NCBI RefSeq assembly: GCF_047663525.1
Contig: NC_092591.1
Span: 29,607,001 to 29,671,000 of the forward strand
DNA length: 64,000 nt
Source: Anas platyrhynchos
Taxonomy: Eukaryota; Chordata; Aves; Anseriformes; Anatidae
Direction of reading: 5' to 3'
The stretch's first letter is position 1. Every line of letters starts with the position of its first letter. Below the pieces are notes generated by a model, which saw nothing but the letters and a program-made list of their open reading frames with translations, made no database searches and was not told the DNA's origin. Of this stretch, positions 36,501-51,500 are shown piece after piece. The translations under genes were made by a program, and so were the position numbers.

Positions 36501-39500
36501 ATTGCTCAGAGGTTAGTACTCTGGAGATTGCTGGTATGTTATAAATTGTGGGGGTTTTACCCCGCTGAGCAGCTAAATTCCACCCCAGCTGCTTTCTCAC
36601 TTCCCCTCATCAAAAGAAGAGGGTTCAGCTGCCCAGCAGGTGAACCAGCCACACAAGTTGAGCTTTGCTGTGATACAGAGACATTTTTGGAGTTCTGTCT
36701 ATTTAGAAAATACAGTAAGATAGTGTACAAGTACTTCATTAAAAATGAATATTTGTGGCAGTGCTTTAAAGCATGAGGAAAGCAGTCATGCATATAGAAA
36801 ACTGGTATGAGAGGTTTTGTAATGTAAACAGTGACTTAATAACAGTTAACAGTGACTTAAACAGTTTTGTAATGTTAACAGTGACTTAATCACTCTTTAT
36901 TTTAAAGGCTTTGTGTCAATTTCAGTACATTTAAATGCTATTAGGGTCAGTTTCAGGGGGTTGAGAGTGTGATTTCTCAAAATAAAGTGAGCCAGCATAG
37001 CTGCTGAGGTTACCTTCCTTATGATCACCTTCTGTTAGGCCCTTGCACAGGCTGCATGGGAAAGCTGTGGCTGCACCATCCCTGGAGTTGCTCAAGGCCA
37101 GGCTGGATGGGGCTTCGGGCAGCCTGGGCTGTTGAAAGGCGTCTCTGCCCGTTGCAAGGGTTTGGAATTAGATGACCTTCCAACCCAAACCATTCTGTGA
37201 TTATTTCTGTCACCTGTAGGATTCCTCTGTGAGCCAGTTCATATTAATAAAATATGATAAAAAAAAAATTATAGTACTTTGCTTTCTAGATTACAGTCTG
37301 GATCGACAAGAATTGAGGAGGGATGTAGGCAGGTAGAAGATGAGTTTTAACTTGAACTGCTCCAAGCCAGCAGCTGTCATGGAAGTAATATATATATTAA
37401 CAATAATAATATAACAGTAATAATAAACTGTGCAGTGGTCAGAGAATCAAAAGCAATTGAGAAAAGGCTGTGGTAGGAATCTCGTATGCAAGTTTGCAAT
37501 TACGATAGAGTGATCCAAATTCCAAATAGCACTGAGCTGTAGCATGAAGCTCATTTGTTACCTCTCTCATCCTAAGCTTCCTTGGAAGGTTGAGCACAGA
37601 ATTACTTACAGATGGCTGGTACTGTTTGGAGCTGTGAAATGAGTTATGAGAAAATGGTTACCTTGCTGTTGAGATAATTTTCAAGTTTGTAGTAATAAAG
37701 TAGTATATACCTACCATATAAATCCTGATATGTTCTGTCTACATTTGTAGAACATTAGCAAAATAATTGTATATGGTCAGCTACATTTGAAGTGTGACTA
37801 GAAGCTTTCAGAAGAGATTAAGAAAATAAATCAACTTTTGGTAATAAAACTTATTAAGCAAAGAGTAATCCATTGTTTTGAAACCTAGACACAGTGACTC
37901 AAAACTGAGATCAGGGTTCCTTTGCTTTTTGTGAACAAAGACCAAGATATGGCTGCAAGTCAACAGCTAGGTTTTTCTTCCTCTTCGGTGTACTATTTGG
38001 TTAAATTGCCTTTAATTGTGATGTAACAAATATAATAATGCCTGTGGCCAACAAGTTCTTGGTAGTCTTGCTGACATGATTGTTTGGAGAAAGCATAAGG
38101 AATTCTCTGTAATCCTCAGATAAAAGTTGTTTCTTTTAAACTGAATTGAAATTACCCTTGTAGCAGTTCTTATGATGAGCAATTTGAATGGTTCCTACGT
38201 ATTCTACTTGGACTCTGAGGAGACAGTTTTATTCGTGGTGAAGGTAGCTTGACAGCAGTCAGTCAGTGTTTTCTCAGAAATACATTATTTGTAAGAGGCT
38301 AACTGGCTGTAGATGACCATTTACTAGTCCATAGATGTGGAAGAGCAGAACTTTTCAATATACTTACTTACAGGTAACTTCTGCATTTACACTAACAAAT
38401 AGGATGTAATCTGAACAGAGATCAACACAATAAATGGGTTTCCTTTAAAAACACTATTTGTTCCCTTTCAGTTTTTAACGACGGCTCATCGAGAGAGCTG
38501 ATGAGCCTGAGTGGAACCATTCCGGTGCCTTACAGAGGTATGCTATTACTATTATCAACATCGTCATCAATATTGCAACCATTATGTTCCCAAATCACAT
38601 TTAAAACTGTTCAGATTTTAATGGTTCAACTTCACTACTTCCATGACCACTATTTTTGTGAAATCCTTTACTTAACCACAGTATATTTGTCCTGGTTTTG
38701 CTGTGGAATAAAATCTTAGCATACATCATTGCCTCTTCTTGCCTGTACAGCTCTGTAACATGTGTTTATCTTTCAGTGCTGCATGTTTTTCAACTTCTCT
38801 AATTGAGTATTGCAAACCACTTACTGCTGCAGCTAAGGATAATGCAGATTAGGATCTAGTAATGTTACATTGCAGAATAAATGAGATAATGTATTAGTGG
38901 TAAACAGTAATTGTAAATGAAAGTTCTGAGTTTGTCACCATATCAGGAACTCTTCATTTGAGTGTTTTTAGTAGATGCTGTCTTCGACTTGTGTCAGTGC
39001 AGTTGAATTTATGGATGATAGAAGTTTTAAAAATCAGAGTACAAAAGAACAGGACTTCTAAAATCTTTCAAAACCTCTTTTTAGGTAACACCTACAATAT
39101 CCCAATTTGCTTGTGGCTGCTGGACACCTACCCTTTCAACCCCCCAATCTGTTTTGTTAAACCCACTAGCTCAATGACAATAAAGACAGGGAAACATGTT
39201 GATGCGAATGGAAAGATATACCTTCCTTACCTGCATGAGTGGAAATACGTAAGTATAAGGAACTTGGAATTGTTAAATTCTCTTCTGAATTTCTTTAGAT
39301 ATTTGTACCATTTATAACAAACAGCAGTCCTATTTATTAGGCATCTTAAACCATTTATTTAAAGAATGCAACTGCTTATGGTTTGTAATGTCTTAAAGTT
39401 CCCACTGTTGTGTTCTCTGTTGCCTGGTTAATTTAATTTAGCGGCAGCTTGTCTGATTAAACAGAGCAGCGTGGGCTTCCTTGCCTGGCAGAACGCTGAT

Positions 39501-42500
39501 ATGAAGATAAGAATATTTACCGTGAGATAAGAGTATTTACTCAAGGCAAATTACAAATTCTGGCTGATATTAATCTCTGATGAAAATGGACTGCTGCATG
39601 AGCACTTGGACTACTTCAGGCAAACTTTGCTGGAGCTCTGAGTATATGTATGTATTTGCTTTACTAATAAAGTCATTGAGTAGTACAGGTTTCAGAGAAG
39701 TTTTGACCAAAACATGGATGTTTAAAGAAAATAAAATATTCTGACAAGGTCAGAAGAACATGACAAGATGTGCAGTTCTATCAAAAGTGATTAGCAGCAA
39801 TAAGTGTAATAAACATGGGTGGTAGTTCAGCACTTGTATGGGAATACTGGAAAGATCAGCACTTAGGTCCCGCCCAAGCGGGAGGATCATTGAAGATGCA
39901 GATAGAGAGGGTGGTAAGAATAAAATAAACTTGTTTTTTGGATTACTGAGTGGATTGCAGAGGTAAGAAAATCAAGAAATACGGTGCTTAAACTAGTACT
40001 GCATTCACGAAACTTGCCTTTATTTCGGAGAAATGAAATCATTCCTATAAAAAAGTAGTTATAAACTTTGAGAAAACAAGTGTAGCTATACTTAAAGGAC
40101 GTTTATGTGCAACTCCTTAAATGGGCTAGATTATTTTCTGTTGAGCCATTCTGAACTGGAGCAAAAGCTGTGTCGTATTAACTTGGAATGTCTCAAAACT
40201 TTGTGTGTTTTTTTTTTTTTGTGTGTGTGTGGAAGAGCTGATTTAAGCTTCAAGAAAATATTATAATCCATTATTGTGCAATCATCTGCAATCATTTATT
40301 GCCGTATGGTTGATATGGCACCATGTACTCACCAGGTTATTCTGGAAGTAAATGCTCAGAATCGTGTATTTCTCTATACTGTTTTGAAAACCAGTTAGCT
40401 AGGTTGCAATCTGTAAAGGAATCCATAAAGAAAGTTAAATATACATTTGTGCGTGTTTGTGTACATGTATACAAACAAATGAAAGGATGGCTTTTGGAAG
40501 CTGATAGAATGGTACCGTGTCGTTGTTAGTCAGGTAAACTGTCTGCCAGCAGAAATCAACAACATCTGATTCGTTTATCCTCGCAGCCTCAGTCAGACTT
40601 GCTGGAACTGATTCAAGTAATGATTGTGGTGTTTGGTGAGGAACCTCCAGTCTTTTCTCGGCCTACTGTTTCGGCAGGCTACCCACCATACCAGGCAACT
40701 GGCCCACCAACTAGTAAGTGGTTGTGGTTACCGATTTCCACAAATGCTTCCGTTAATGTTCCAAAGTGTGGTGGTGATTTTTAATTTGTTGAGAAATTAT
40801 ACTACACTAAAGTGGCTTTCTGTACTGATGCGTAATGAATTCGCTTGTGCTGTGCCAGACCTTTTTGATCTATTGGAAGAATTTGTGGTGTTTTTTTTTT
40901 TTTTGGTGTTTGGAAGCAGGGGAAAAATAAAGGTTGTATTGGCAGGGGAGAAGCAGAAAAAGATAACAAAACAAATGAACAACACACATACTTGCACTCC
41001 CCCCAAATCAAAACTGCTGATGTGTCAGCATTCAGGGATATACTTAAAAAGACATTATTCAGATAACTGTATCTTAATGTTTTTTGTATTTTGATAATAC
41101 ATCTCTGTATGCCAAAATCCTATTGCTTGTGTTGCCCATGTGCACAATCATATTTGTTTATCTGTTAGTAATTGTTGGCTGAAATGAAAAGAGAAACCTG
41201 CTTCAGGTTTTGAATGAATGAAATGAAAAGAAAATGAAAAGAAAATGAAATTTAATTGAAATGAAAAGAAAAACGTGATTTTTCAGGCTTCTCTGTTAAT
41301 TTGGTACTCCGACTTAGGACACATTTTATTGCAAAAATCTTGATATTTTAAATATTATATTTTATATATTAAATAGTTAAAATATTTTAATATTTTTAGT
41401 TCATAAATTTCTGGAAGCAACGTAATTTAAAGACTGAGGATAGGTGGGGGGGAGAGAAGTGGGAAACAGAGAAGACTGAATTGGATGGGAAGAAAACAGT
41501 AGAGTAGAGCTATTCATGGAAGACTAGGAGGGAAGCAGATAAGCTGCAGAGTATTTAATGGTATTATAACAGTTCTACATAATTTGTTGTTTGATTTTAG
41601 TTGGGGTTATATTTTTGCAGTTTTTAAGGCTGCGTGTGGTTTTGAATGAAGTCTTTTATCAGATCATAGTTGCATCTAAAAAAAATAGTCATTACAATTC
41701 ACCGAAAAAAACACCTTTATATTAAGGTCTTAGTCTCTCTAACATATGAGAAGAGAGGTAGCAAACATAAATAGGACCATTAGAGTTAGGTGGCTATAAG
41801 TAAGTCTTTGGGGCTTTTTAACTTGTCCAGTGCTAACCTGCCTGACCACAAGAGCACTAGATAACAAACAAGCTGTTGTGATTGTCCAGGAACAGCAGGT
41901 GTCAGCACAGTGTAGTTCTAGTGGAAGTTGTGACCTGTACTGTGCTTTCAGGGAGGATCATCAACTGAAACATCACACTGCTTTGTTCCTTTGTAGTTAT
42001 TCATGACTAGTATAGTTGAAGTAATTTTAATGAAAATATTTCAGAATTTTTGTATTATTAATAGCTGCTTAGATTTATTACAGTATTGCATGACTACTCA
42101 TTTTTTTTCATTTTTAAGACAATTGGTCACATTTTTAAGTTCTAGATAATGCTGTTTAAGCACTTTAATTAAAAAAGCATAAATCCTGAATTATTTGAAA
42201 GTTATTGAAGATGTAGGTAGCTAGGGAGGCTTAAAAAAAGAAAGAAAGGTAAAATGGTAATATTCCTAAAATTACTATAACCATGTAGTAAATTATAATA
42301 ATTTTTAATAATAGAATCGTCGGATTTCTGAGAAGAAACTTGAAATTACTACGGCTGTGTTAAAGCCTTAGACATTTATATTTGTTGGTATTTTTTTTTA
42401 TAAGTGTAACTTCTAAATGGCAGAAATTGCTAAGCAGTGTGATTGGATTGTTAAACAGCTAATCAACCGTTAAGCCTACTCTGAAGGTACTTAAATTATA

Positions 42501-45500
42501 TGCTCATAATTTAGTGTGTAGAGAACAATGACTCCTTGGAAAGGTTATTTTCTTTTTCTCATCCATAATATAAAATATGGAGACAAAATTCATCAGGTCT
42601 GTCATCTTTAACACACCCATTTTTTGAGTTCTCTTGCTGTAGAGACTTTCTTATGCATTCATGATTTACTTAGTACAATTGCTCACTGCATTTTTAATTT
42701 GATATACTTTTTTATCCATGCATTAGTGAATTTATAATTAAAGTAATTAAGAAAATAAATATTCAGTGAAAGATGTTCTAACTCTTAATTGTAAGTAATG
42801 TGTGATGTTCTTTTCCTCCAAAAATATGTGAAATCCTTATTTTGTTTAGCTTCCTATGTGCCAGGCATGCCAGGTGGAATAACTCCCTATCCACCAGGAA
42901 GCACTGCAAACCCAAGGTAAGAACTATTTTAACCACTTTGCATTATCATTTACATAACAGATTGGTTTCTCTGAGCAAAATCTAGTCTTATTCCTATTCT
43001 GTTTCTTATGATGGATTTGAATCTCATCATTTATCACTTAATTGTTATGTTTGCAATGTGTGCTCATGAGTAAGGACAGAACTCTTGTCAATAGCCAGAA
43101 GAAAGTTTGAGAAAGGTATAGTTTTCTTACTGTTTAAACTGTAATGTAGTTGTGTGACAATTATGTTTTCAAAATGATTACTTAACTCCACGTTCTCTTG
43201 CTTCACTTGTATAATTAATTTGATTTTATAAGGTTATGGTGATTGCTGTATAAAGGCACGTACCCTCAACTGGGCAATTCAAGTAATTGGACAAAACAAT
43301 TGTTGGATTAATGGGAATCTTCACGTGTCTTCTTCCTCTCTATGCCTGGTCTTGTTTCACAGGCATTAAAAACTGACAGTGAGTTACACCAGAGTACCTC
43401 CTGGTAATAGTTTAAAGAGTTGTTTAGAATGAACTGTTGCTTTCAACAGTATTCTTTGGCAGTTAGAAGAGGAGCAGTTTGTACTTCGCCTTTGGCTCTG
43501 CTCTCACCATTAATGTTCCATTTTATAGCAAAACCTGTGTATCACAGTGTTACAATTGCCATTCATAAAACTCTGCTAACCAGATTTTCTCTGGGTATTA
43601 TATTTGCACATGCAGATATGACTCTTTTGTGTGCATAAGTAAAGTTGATACGGCAGAGAGCTGTTGAAGAAATTAATGACTATCTTTTAGAAAATGAATA
43701 TTTAAGTTAGAATTTCACTTAGGTGATCTTAGAACTTTTCAGCAAATACATATTGTTTTAAAGTGTACTTTTAGAAGATAGATTTTTAGAAGATGAGAAA
43801 TTCTTAGCAGCAGAAAAAGGTTAAAATTGCAAAGACTTAAGAGGCACTTCATAATATAATTACCATCTTTATGAAGATTTCATTTAAGTAGTTGTAAGTA
43901 GCTAATACTCTAGAAAAATACCTAAATCTTAAGTAATTAACAAAACTAATTCAGAGCACTCTAAGAGAACTTGAAGGGCACAAAATGATTTCAAAAGCGT
44001 TCTATTAATATGAAATAAAACATTTGCTTTTAAGTATGTTATGTAAAAGTGAAAATGAATAAACCTATTCCAGAACGATTACAGTTCTTTCTTAGCAAGT
44101 AGCAAGATGCTGATTGCCTTCTATCTTAATGTTTTCACACTGCTTTTCTTTTTATTATTAACATCCTTATGTCCTGATTCTGTTAAGAGCATATGAGGAG
44201 TTGCTATAGTATATAGCATTTAGATTTAAGAAGGAAAAAAAATAGTAAGCGTTGGGGTGTATGTTTTAAGGAGTGAGAAACAGGGATTTTGACAAGTTCT
44301 TAGGGCAATTTTTGCCTCCTAAATAGACCTATCTAAAGTGTTCTTAATGTATTTTGCGTAGCATTTTTGCATTTACATGAAACAGTTCAGTAGTCTTTCT
44401 GTTAATGTTCTAATAATATTTAAGATTATTAGAATTGATTTTTTTGTCCATTTGAAGCTAGAATTATTAGTTTTGGATAGCTTAGGGTTCTAGAAAGGCA
44501 AGATTGAGTGATTAAAGAGAAATTGGTATGGTCCAAATGCCTGACCAGGAAATAACTAGGTAGGGCTTCAGATAAAATGGTATAATCTTAAATTATATGA
44601 AAAAGACAAGTTGTGAAAGATGTTAATGTGAACAGGAAAAGAGAGAAATTATAACGTGGCCTTCAGTTTAAGCATTTTATAATGTCAATAAGTATTTAAT
44701 ATGGGAACATAAAGGTGATATGCTAACGTTATTTAACAATTTGTAAAGTGTCACCTATGTATATCTTTCTTTGTCAAAGCAGCTACCCAAACTACCCTTA
44801 TCCAGGTGGTGTTCCGTTTCCAGCAACCACTAGTGTTCAGTACTACCCTTCTCAGCCTCCTGTGACTACTGTTGGTGAGTAGCTTTGAAAGTATCTCTTT
44901 GAATTGAAGCTTCCCACTGAAATTGATATGTAAAGACAGACAATGGGAAAAGCAATTTATTGTTCTTAACCTGACCTTCTAAAATACTGATCTTGAATGA
45001 AAAAAAAAGTTACTTGAAGAAAGAATTTAACACATTTTGCATCCTTTGTCTTTCACTTTATTTACTCAGAAACTTGTTAAATTCTTGATTGTATACAATA
45101 CATTGTGTCTGCTCTCTGAGTATGTTGAAAAAACAGTGCATGTAACCACCCTAAGATGTTTTTTTCCCCCTCACCCATTAACTGTAGGTGACTTTGATTG
45201 TATTGCTCTTCGTTCATGGTCTCAGCTTTTAAAAGTGCTTTTGTCCGCACTTAGTCATGTACTAGTCTCAGTTTTTATATATACTTATACTTTTACTCCA
45301 AAAGTCCTAAAGCAGAGGTTTTCAATGAATTTGGAATGAGCTTGATTTTTACTGCATCTTTCTTCTGCCTCTTTGCTTTGTGACGTTACCTACTTGTTAG
45401 TAGGTAATATTCTTTCTTCCCTTCAGCAGCAAGACCTAGGATATTAACTTGGATCTTTTCCCATTTTGCTGCTTGGTTGCCCAGTGTTGGCAAAAATAAA

Positions 45501-48500
45501 CCAGCTTGGCTTCTGTTCTGTCCTTCATATTTAGTGTGAGTACGTGTAATGGATTGGGAACTGCTGATAAATATCTAATTAAGTAGAAAGGTGGTGCAGT
45601 GACTTTGCAATTGGGTAGTCCTTTAGGAGCAGTTACGTGATAAGGATACAGACGTTTCTGTCACCTTGGTCAGAAGATCAGCCATTTGTAATCTGTTGCA
45701 CTGCAATTAAAAAGTACATCCACAGGTTTTGAATTTAATGTGCAAGCTCCCAATTATTTATACACGTTCATCACTTCAGAACCATGTGTATTTTGAGGCT
45801 TTAATTCACCTTCCTGGGAACAAAGCAAGCTCACAGATTGGCAAAGGAAGGAATTGGAAGGCAAAGGAATTGGCTTCGACTTACTCTTAAAAAGAAATTG
45901 AGGAATTGTTCTGTTGTTCTACAACTTAGAAACAAGTCATATTTTGATTTTTTTTGTGCTTCATCCTCCTCCTCCGTGTCCAAGTTATTTCAGCTTTCTG
46001 AATTACAGAAGTGTTCTCTGTTGGCTGTTTTAGTGGTCATTTCCACTCTTAAGCAATGTGTGTGGCTGCTGTACACTCTACAAGAAAGCTGCTGTCCCAG
46101 CCAGGGTGTACTCAGTGTTGAGGGGCTGCTTGCTCCTTGTGGGCTGGTAGTCCCCACCAGCTCTCATTGTCATGCAGTAGGCTGTTAGGAACCTTTCCAG
46201 GGAACGTCAGCTTTCTGCAGCATCTCTCAAAGCAGATCCAGTTTCGCTTTTATGTGGTAGAGTGAATTTAAAATATAGATGTCATATTTAACTACTTTTC
46301 TTCCTTTTTATTCCCAGTGAAGATGAACAGAGGTAGAGTATCTGCCAAGTATCATAGCAGGCTTTTCACAGGTCTTGAGTTAGGTTATCTGGTATGTTGT
46401 AGTGCCGGATTTTACAGTGGCAATTTAACATTAGACAGCTTCCTTTGATGCAGCTAGGTAAAAGTCATGCACCTGCTGTGTGTGGTTTATCTCATGCAAC
46501 ATGAAATGCAAAGATGTCTCTTTAATCATCCAATGTATTTACAGTAAACTTATTTTGCTTTAACATGCAAACGTTTATTTCCTATTCGGATTTTTTTCTG
46601 CTGTTGATAGACTATGGTTTATCGTGATAGTTTATTGGGAACATAGAAGGAGGTAAAACTTGAGAATTTTGTTTGTATGGTGGCAGAGTGTTTCCTTTAG
46701 TGAGCTTAGTTTGGATTGAATGAAAATACAGAGTAGCTTTTTTTTTTTTATATATAATTGCCAGTTTTTCAAATAGTCCTTTGGTTGTTGTTTTTTCTTT
46801 CTTTCTGTTCCGTAATCTGCCATTAATTACCCGATGCAGTTACTAGTTCGTTGCTTCTCTAAGGTCATGTCTGAAACCAGACTCTGCCTGGTAAAGGTTA
46901 AGGGTTTCAGTGCTCTCTGGATTTACAGGCTTTGTGCCATAAAATCTTCCCTAGGCTGGGCTAATTATGGAAGTGACATAAAATGCTACGGGTTCATGCT
47001 CTTTAGGAAGACATATAGAATCTAACTGCTGGTCTTTCGTATGTGCAAAGACATTTTTCTTACCTGTTGACACTTGTATGAGAACTTTCATTGTTAGGTG
47101 TATTGTGACTTTTTTTTTCAGTCCTTCTTTATTGTTAAAGCAAACCTTTTAAAAATATCCCATAGTGAGAAATATCAGGGGGAAAAAAAAAGTAGAATTG
47201 ATTGCTAGGTATGGCATTAGAGATTAATAATACTGTCTAAAGTGAACTTTATTATTTTAAAATTCTACAAATTCTGTTGCAATTTGTATGTAAGAAACAC
47301 ATTAGTAATCTGAGGTGTTCTTTTTAGAAGAAATTGATGCATTAGTAAGCATGATATGCATTTTTTCCTTAGTTACTCTTCTGTCAGTTGCATAGCTTTG
47401 TTTTTTCAAATATCTGGCACGGAATCAGTTTTGTGTACTGGAAGGCGGATGGGAATAGAGGAAAAGGCATAGGGAGGGAAGAGAGTCGAATGTATGCAGT
47501 CTTGTTCCGCTTAGCAGTGGAGGTCCAAAAATTCTTTGGATGTTTTAAGGATTCTCTGAGGTGTGTGGTCATGTCAACATTTTGCTAGTATAACAATACC
47601 AACAGATACTCAAAATATTTTTTTCTATTATTTATTTAAAACAGTTATGTTCAGATCCTAACAGAAAACTGTTAATTTTTTGATTCGGATGCTTTTTTTG
47701 TCCTAAGGCAGAACTGAAATCTTTAGACAGCATCTTCCAGATTGTTGCTGATTATCAGGAGGATATGTACCCTACTCAAAGATACTCTAATGAGTATCAA
47801 TACTCTAATACTGGTACAGTCCAGCAACCAGTAGCCAATTCACACTCCCTAGAGCAATCAAAGATTTCCTGGTCTGCAGATAAGCAAAACTTTCTGAGGT
47901 CAATATTGAGTTTACCTTTTATTTTAAAAGGTAGAAGTTGCACAGACTCTTGAAATAAGGTAGTCTCATTGAAAGGCTGACTTGCAAAAGCAATAGGTAA
48001 TATTTAGGCTTAAATGTGAAAGCCTCTAGTGTGTTAGAGGGTGAGGGACTAGTGAAATGTATTAAATGTACTATTATTTATGGATGGAACTGTGATTTAA
48101 TGAATTGAAATTACAAGTTGTACCCAGCAATCATCTACATAGTAACCTCAATTACATAGCAGCCTCAGCTGCTGTTTTAGCTAACACTGATCAATTTAGA
48201 AACGAGTTATATAATACAAGAACAATAGTGGCTACTAATCTGCTTCACTGCTACTACAATAACTCCCTTGAAGTTTCTGGGCACCATGAACCAAGTGAAA
48301 CTGATAAATTAATATAACTGAGGTCAAATTGTATTTCATCATGATTTTCATCATGTATTCATGATATTATGAAATACATGATTGTCATGCTCTAGCTAAA
48401 ATAGAGTAAAATATTTGCTTACCTCTCTTAGAATCGTAAAATGGATTTCACAGCACCTTTGTATGCTTGATTTAATACTTTTTATTCAACTAACATAAAA

Positions 48501-51500
48501 AAAAATGTTTTGTCCAGGGAGAATTTTCACAGGTTCTTCGTGGTTGCCTTTAGTAAACTTCTTCCTCTGTCTCCCATCATTACGTTATTGTCCTGCAGAA
48601 GTTATTAAAAAAATAATGTAGGCCCAGTATAATACAGAATATCTTTCTAAAAGTCTGCCATCTACTTTTTGTCTGCTAAAATATATCTATAAATGTTATG
48701 CTGATGTAATTGATTAGCATTTCTGGTTTTAGTAAATATTGCTTGTTAAAGGAAGATTATGTTAATAAGCCAACAAATGTTCTGTATGAATACTGATTGT
48801 TTTATTGTCTTCCCATGCCTGCCCTAGGCTGGCTGAAAGAGAAAGATAATTGTGAAACTAACTGGAGAGTAGAACATGTTGTAGCTTTGGAATCAGTGTC
48901 CAGTAATTTGTCACTTAGGCCCTGTCAGAAATAGAAAACAGCAGTAGTTAATATCTTTTTCATTATCTTTATTTCTGTTAGCATAGTGTCCATCTATTTT
49001 TCATGAATCTTAAAATAAGTAATTGGTAAGCCTCCAAATAGAGCACCTCCAGGCAATTTTTCTGTCTCAGGCCAGCTGTTATATTATTTGTGCTTGAACA
49101 CACATGTATCTGTTAATTCTGACAGAGTTCACCAGAAATTCAGTCATCTTTCAAAGACTTAGGCTACCAACATTTGTAGATTTTAGAGGGAAACAGCCAG
49201 CCTATTTTTAATTTAAAATAATTCTGTGGATGCAGGAATAGTAAAGTGGATGAATGGATTCATGCTCTTAAGTTTACTTGTTGTACACATTATTTTATTT
49301 TTTTTCTCTGTAGCCTCTTCACAGCTTTTGTAAACTATTTTAAAAAACATTTCTCTTACTATCCTGTGTCGCTAAGTATACACAGCAAGATAGCCATTTT
49401 CTCCAAACTGGCTTTATATTGAAGCCAGTGCAGAAGAGAGTTAATTTTGTGCTTGTGAATTTTCTTGTGCAGGACCCAGTAGAGATGGAACTATCAGCGA
49501 AGATACCATTCGAGCTTCCCTTATTTCAGCAGTCAGTGACAAACTGAGATGGCGGATGAAAGAAGAAATGGATCGTGCACAAGCTGAACTCAATGCCTTG
49601 AAACGGACAGAAGAAGACCTGAAGAAAGGACACCAGAAACTGGAAGAGATGGTAACTCGCCTGGATCAAGAAGTGGTAAGCGGAGATGAAACACTGCTCT
49701 ATATCTGAGTATTTCTAGTAGGGAACAGAAGTATGTGACTAGTTTCTATTTAGCATGAGATAAATACCAAAACATCCACTGCACTGCTTTACAAGTGTGT
49801 ATTCTTTTTCTAAACTGAGGTGCACCTATTCAGGAGAGATGAGTTGGAAATAGCAGTGATCCTAAAACACATTGTGCCATGTCTTAAAAATGCTGTTGTT
49901 CGACAGTAGAGGAACAGTATTGATATTTTTGCCCATACTCTCTAGAAAAGATGATGAATGTTGTGGGAGTGTTTAATCACTGTGTCTCCATTTCTGGCTA
50001 ATAATGTACGACAGTAGCACTGGAGAACATTGCAGTGTCTTAGTGCAGAGACGCTGATTTTAGTCACAGCTTCCTTGTATAACTCCAGTTTTCCTTTCCA
50101 AACGAGAGTCTCCTACTCCTTACACTCAGAACTTGTTGCTAAGTTTTTCATTAAGGCCTGATTTCTGTTTACTGTATCTGCTGCTTGCATTCTCACTTGG
50201 GAGTAAGATTTTGGGACTAATGATCAGTTTCAGAAACAATCAGCTCAGTGTTCAGGAGCAGAGAACACGGAATACCATTATGTCATTATACAGATCTGTG
50301 ATGTGCTTACACACTGCATTCACTCAGTGGAGTGAATGCAGTGTGTAATTGTAGTCTTCACTATCTAAGGAAGGACATAACAGAACTGCAGATGTATGAT
50401 AAAAAGGCAAGAAGGGTGATCCAACACGTGAGCAAGCTTGCATAGAAGAGATGACTAAGTAAGCTAGGACGTAAATCTGGAAGAAGATGGGGTCAGGGGA
50501 AGAGTGGAATCTGATAATGGTCTGTATGGCTTTGAGTAATATGAGGAGGAGAACAGATGTGTATCGTCTCTTCCAATTGGTTAGCTGTGGGACATAGAAA
50601 ATATTGGGAAGCAAATTAAAACGGAGGTGTTGACTATTTCTCTTATTGATGCAGCTAAATTATAGTTTCCGTTGGTGGTAAAGCCAACATGGTGTTGTTT
50701 TTTTTTTTGTTTCCTGTCAATACGGCTTAGAGTGTGTGTGTGATGCATGCTCAGCAGACTTATCTAGGAACTTACTACAAAGAATATGTTTCCAAAGAAA
50801 ATAATTAATTTGGCTTTGCTTTTTCATTATTATTATATTTAGCTGGTTTAAACCATTGCTTTTCTTTTTGTAGTACCTTCAAAACACTGAGGCTGTTTGC
50901 GTGCCTTCCCTAAAACTAAAATCGGTAATGGATTGACATGATAATCTAAAACAGCTTTTACTTTTAAAAGGATAGAATCTCAAATATATAGACTGCTAGC
51001 CCTGTCTTTTGTAAAAATCATAGTGGAGGTGTATAGAGATGTAAAGAATCAAGTGGCATTTCTAAAAATATTGACAGTTACCAAGACAGCTTGACATAAG
51101 ACGACATTCAGCTCTTGAAAGCTAAGAAATAAACTTCTTCAATGTTTTTAGGCTGAAGTTGACAAGAACATTGAACTTCTCAAGAAGAAGGATGAGGAGC
51201 TCAGTTCTGCCTTAGAGAAAATGGAAAATCAATCAGAAAATAATGATATAGATGAAGTTATCATTCCTACGGCACCTCTTTACAAGCAGATCCTGAACTT
51301 ATATGCAGAGGAAAATGCAATTGAAGACACCATTTTTTATCTTGGGGAAGCACTGAGACGTGGCGTGATAGATCTGGATGTCTTTTTAAAGGTAGGCTTC
51401 TTGGGATGGTTTAAGATGAGTTTTAAATGTGTTCAAATCCCTTGAACTCTTGTGTTCAGCTTATTAATGATGTTTTCACGGAAGAAGATGCAGTAAGTAC

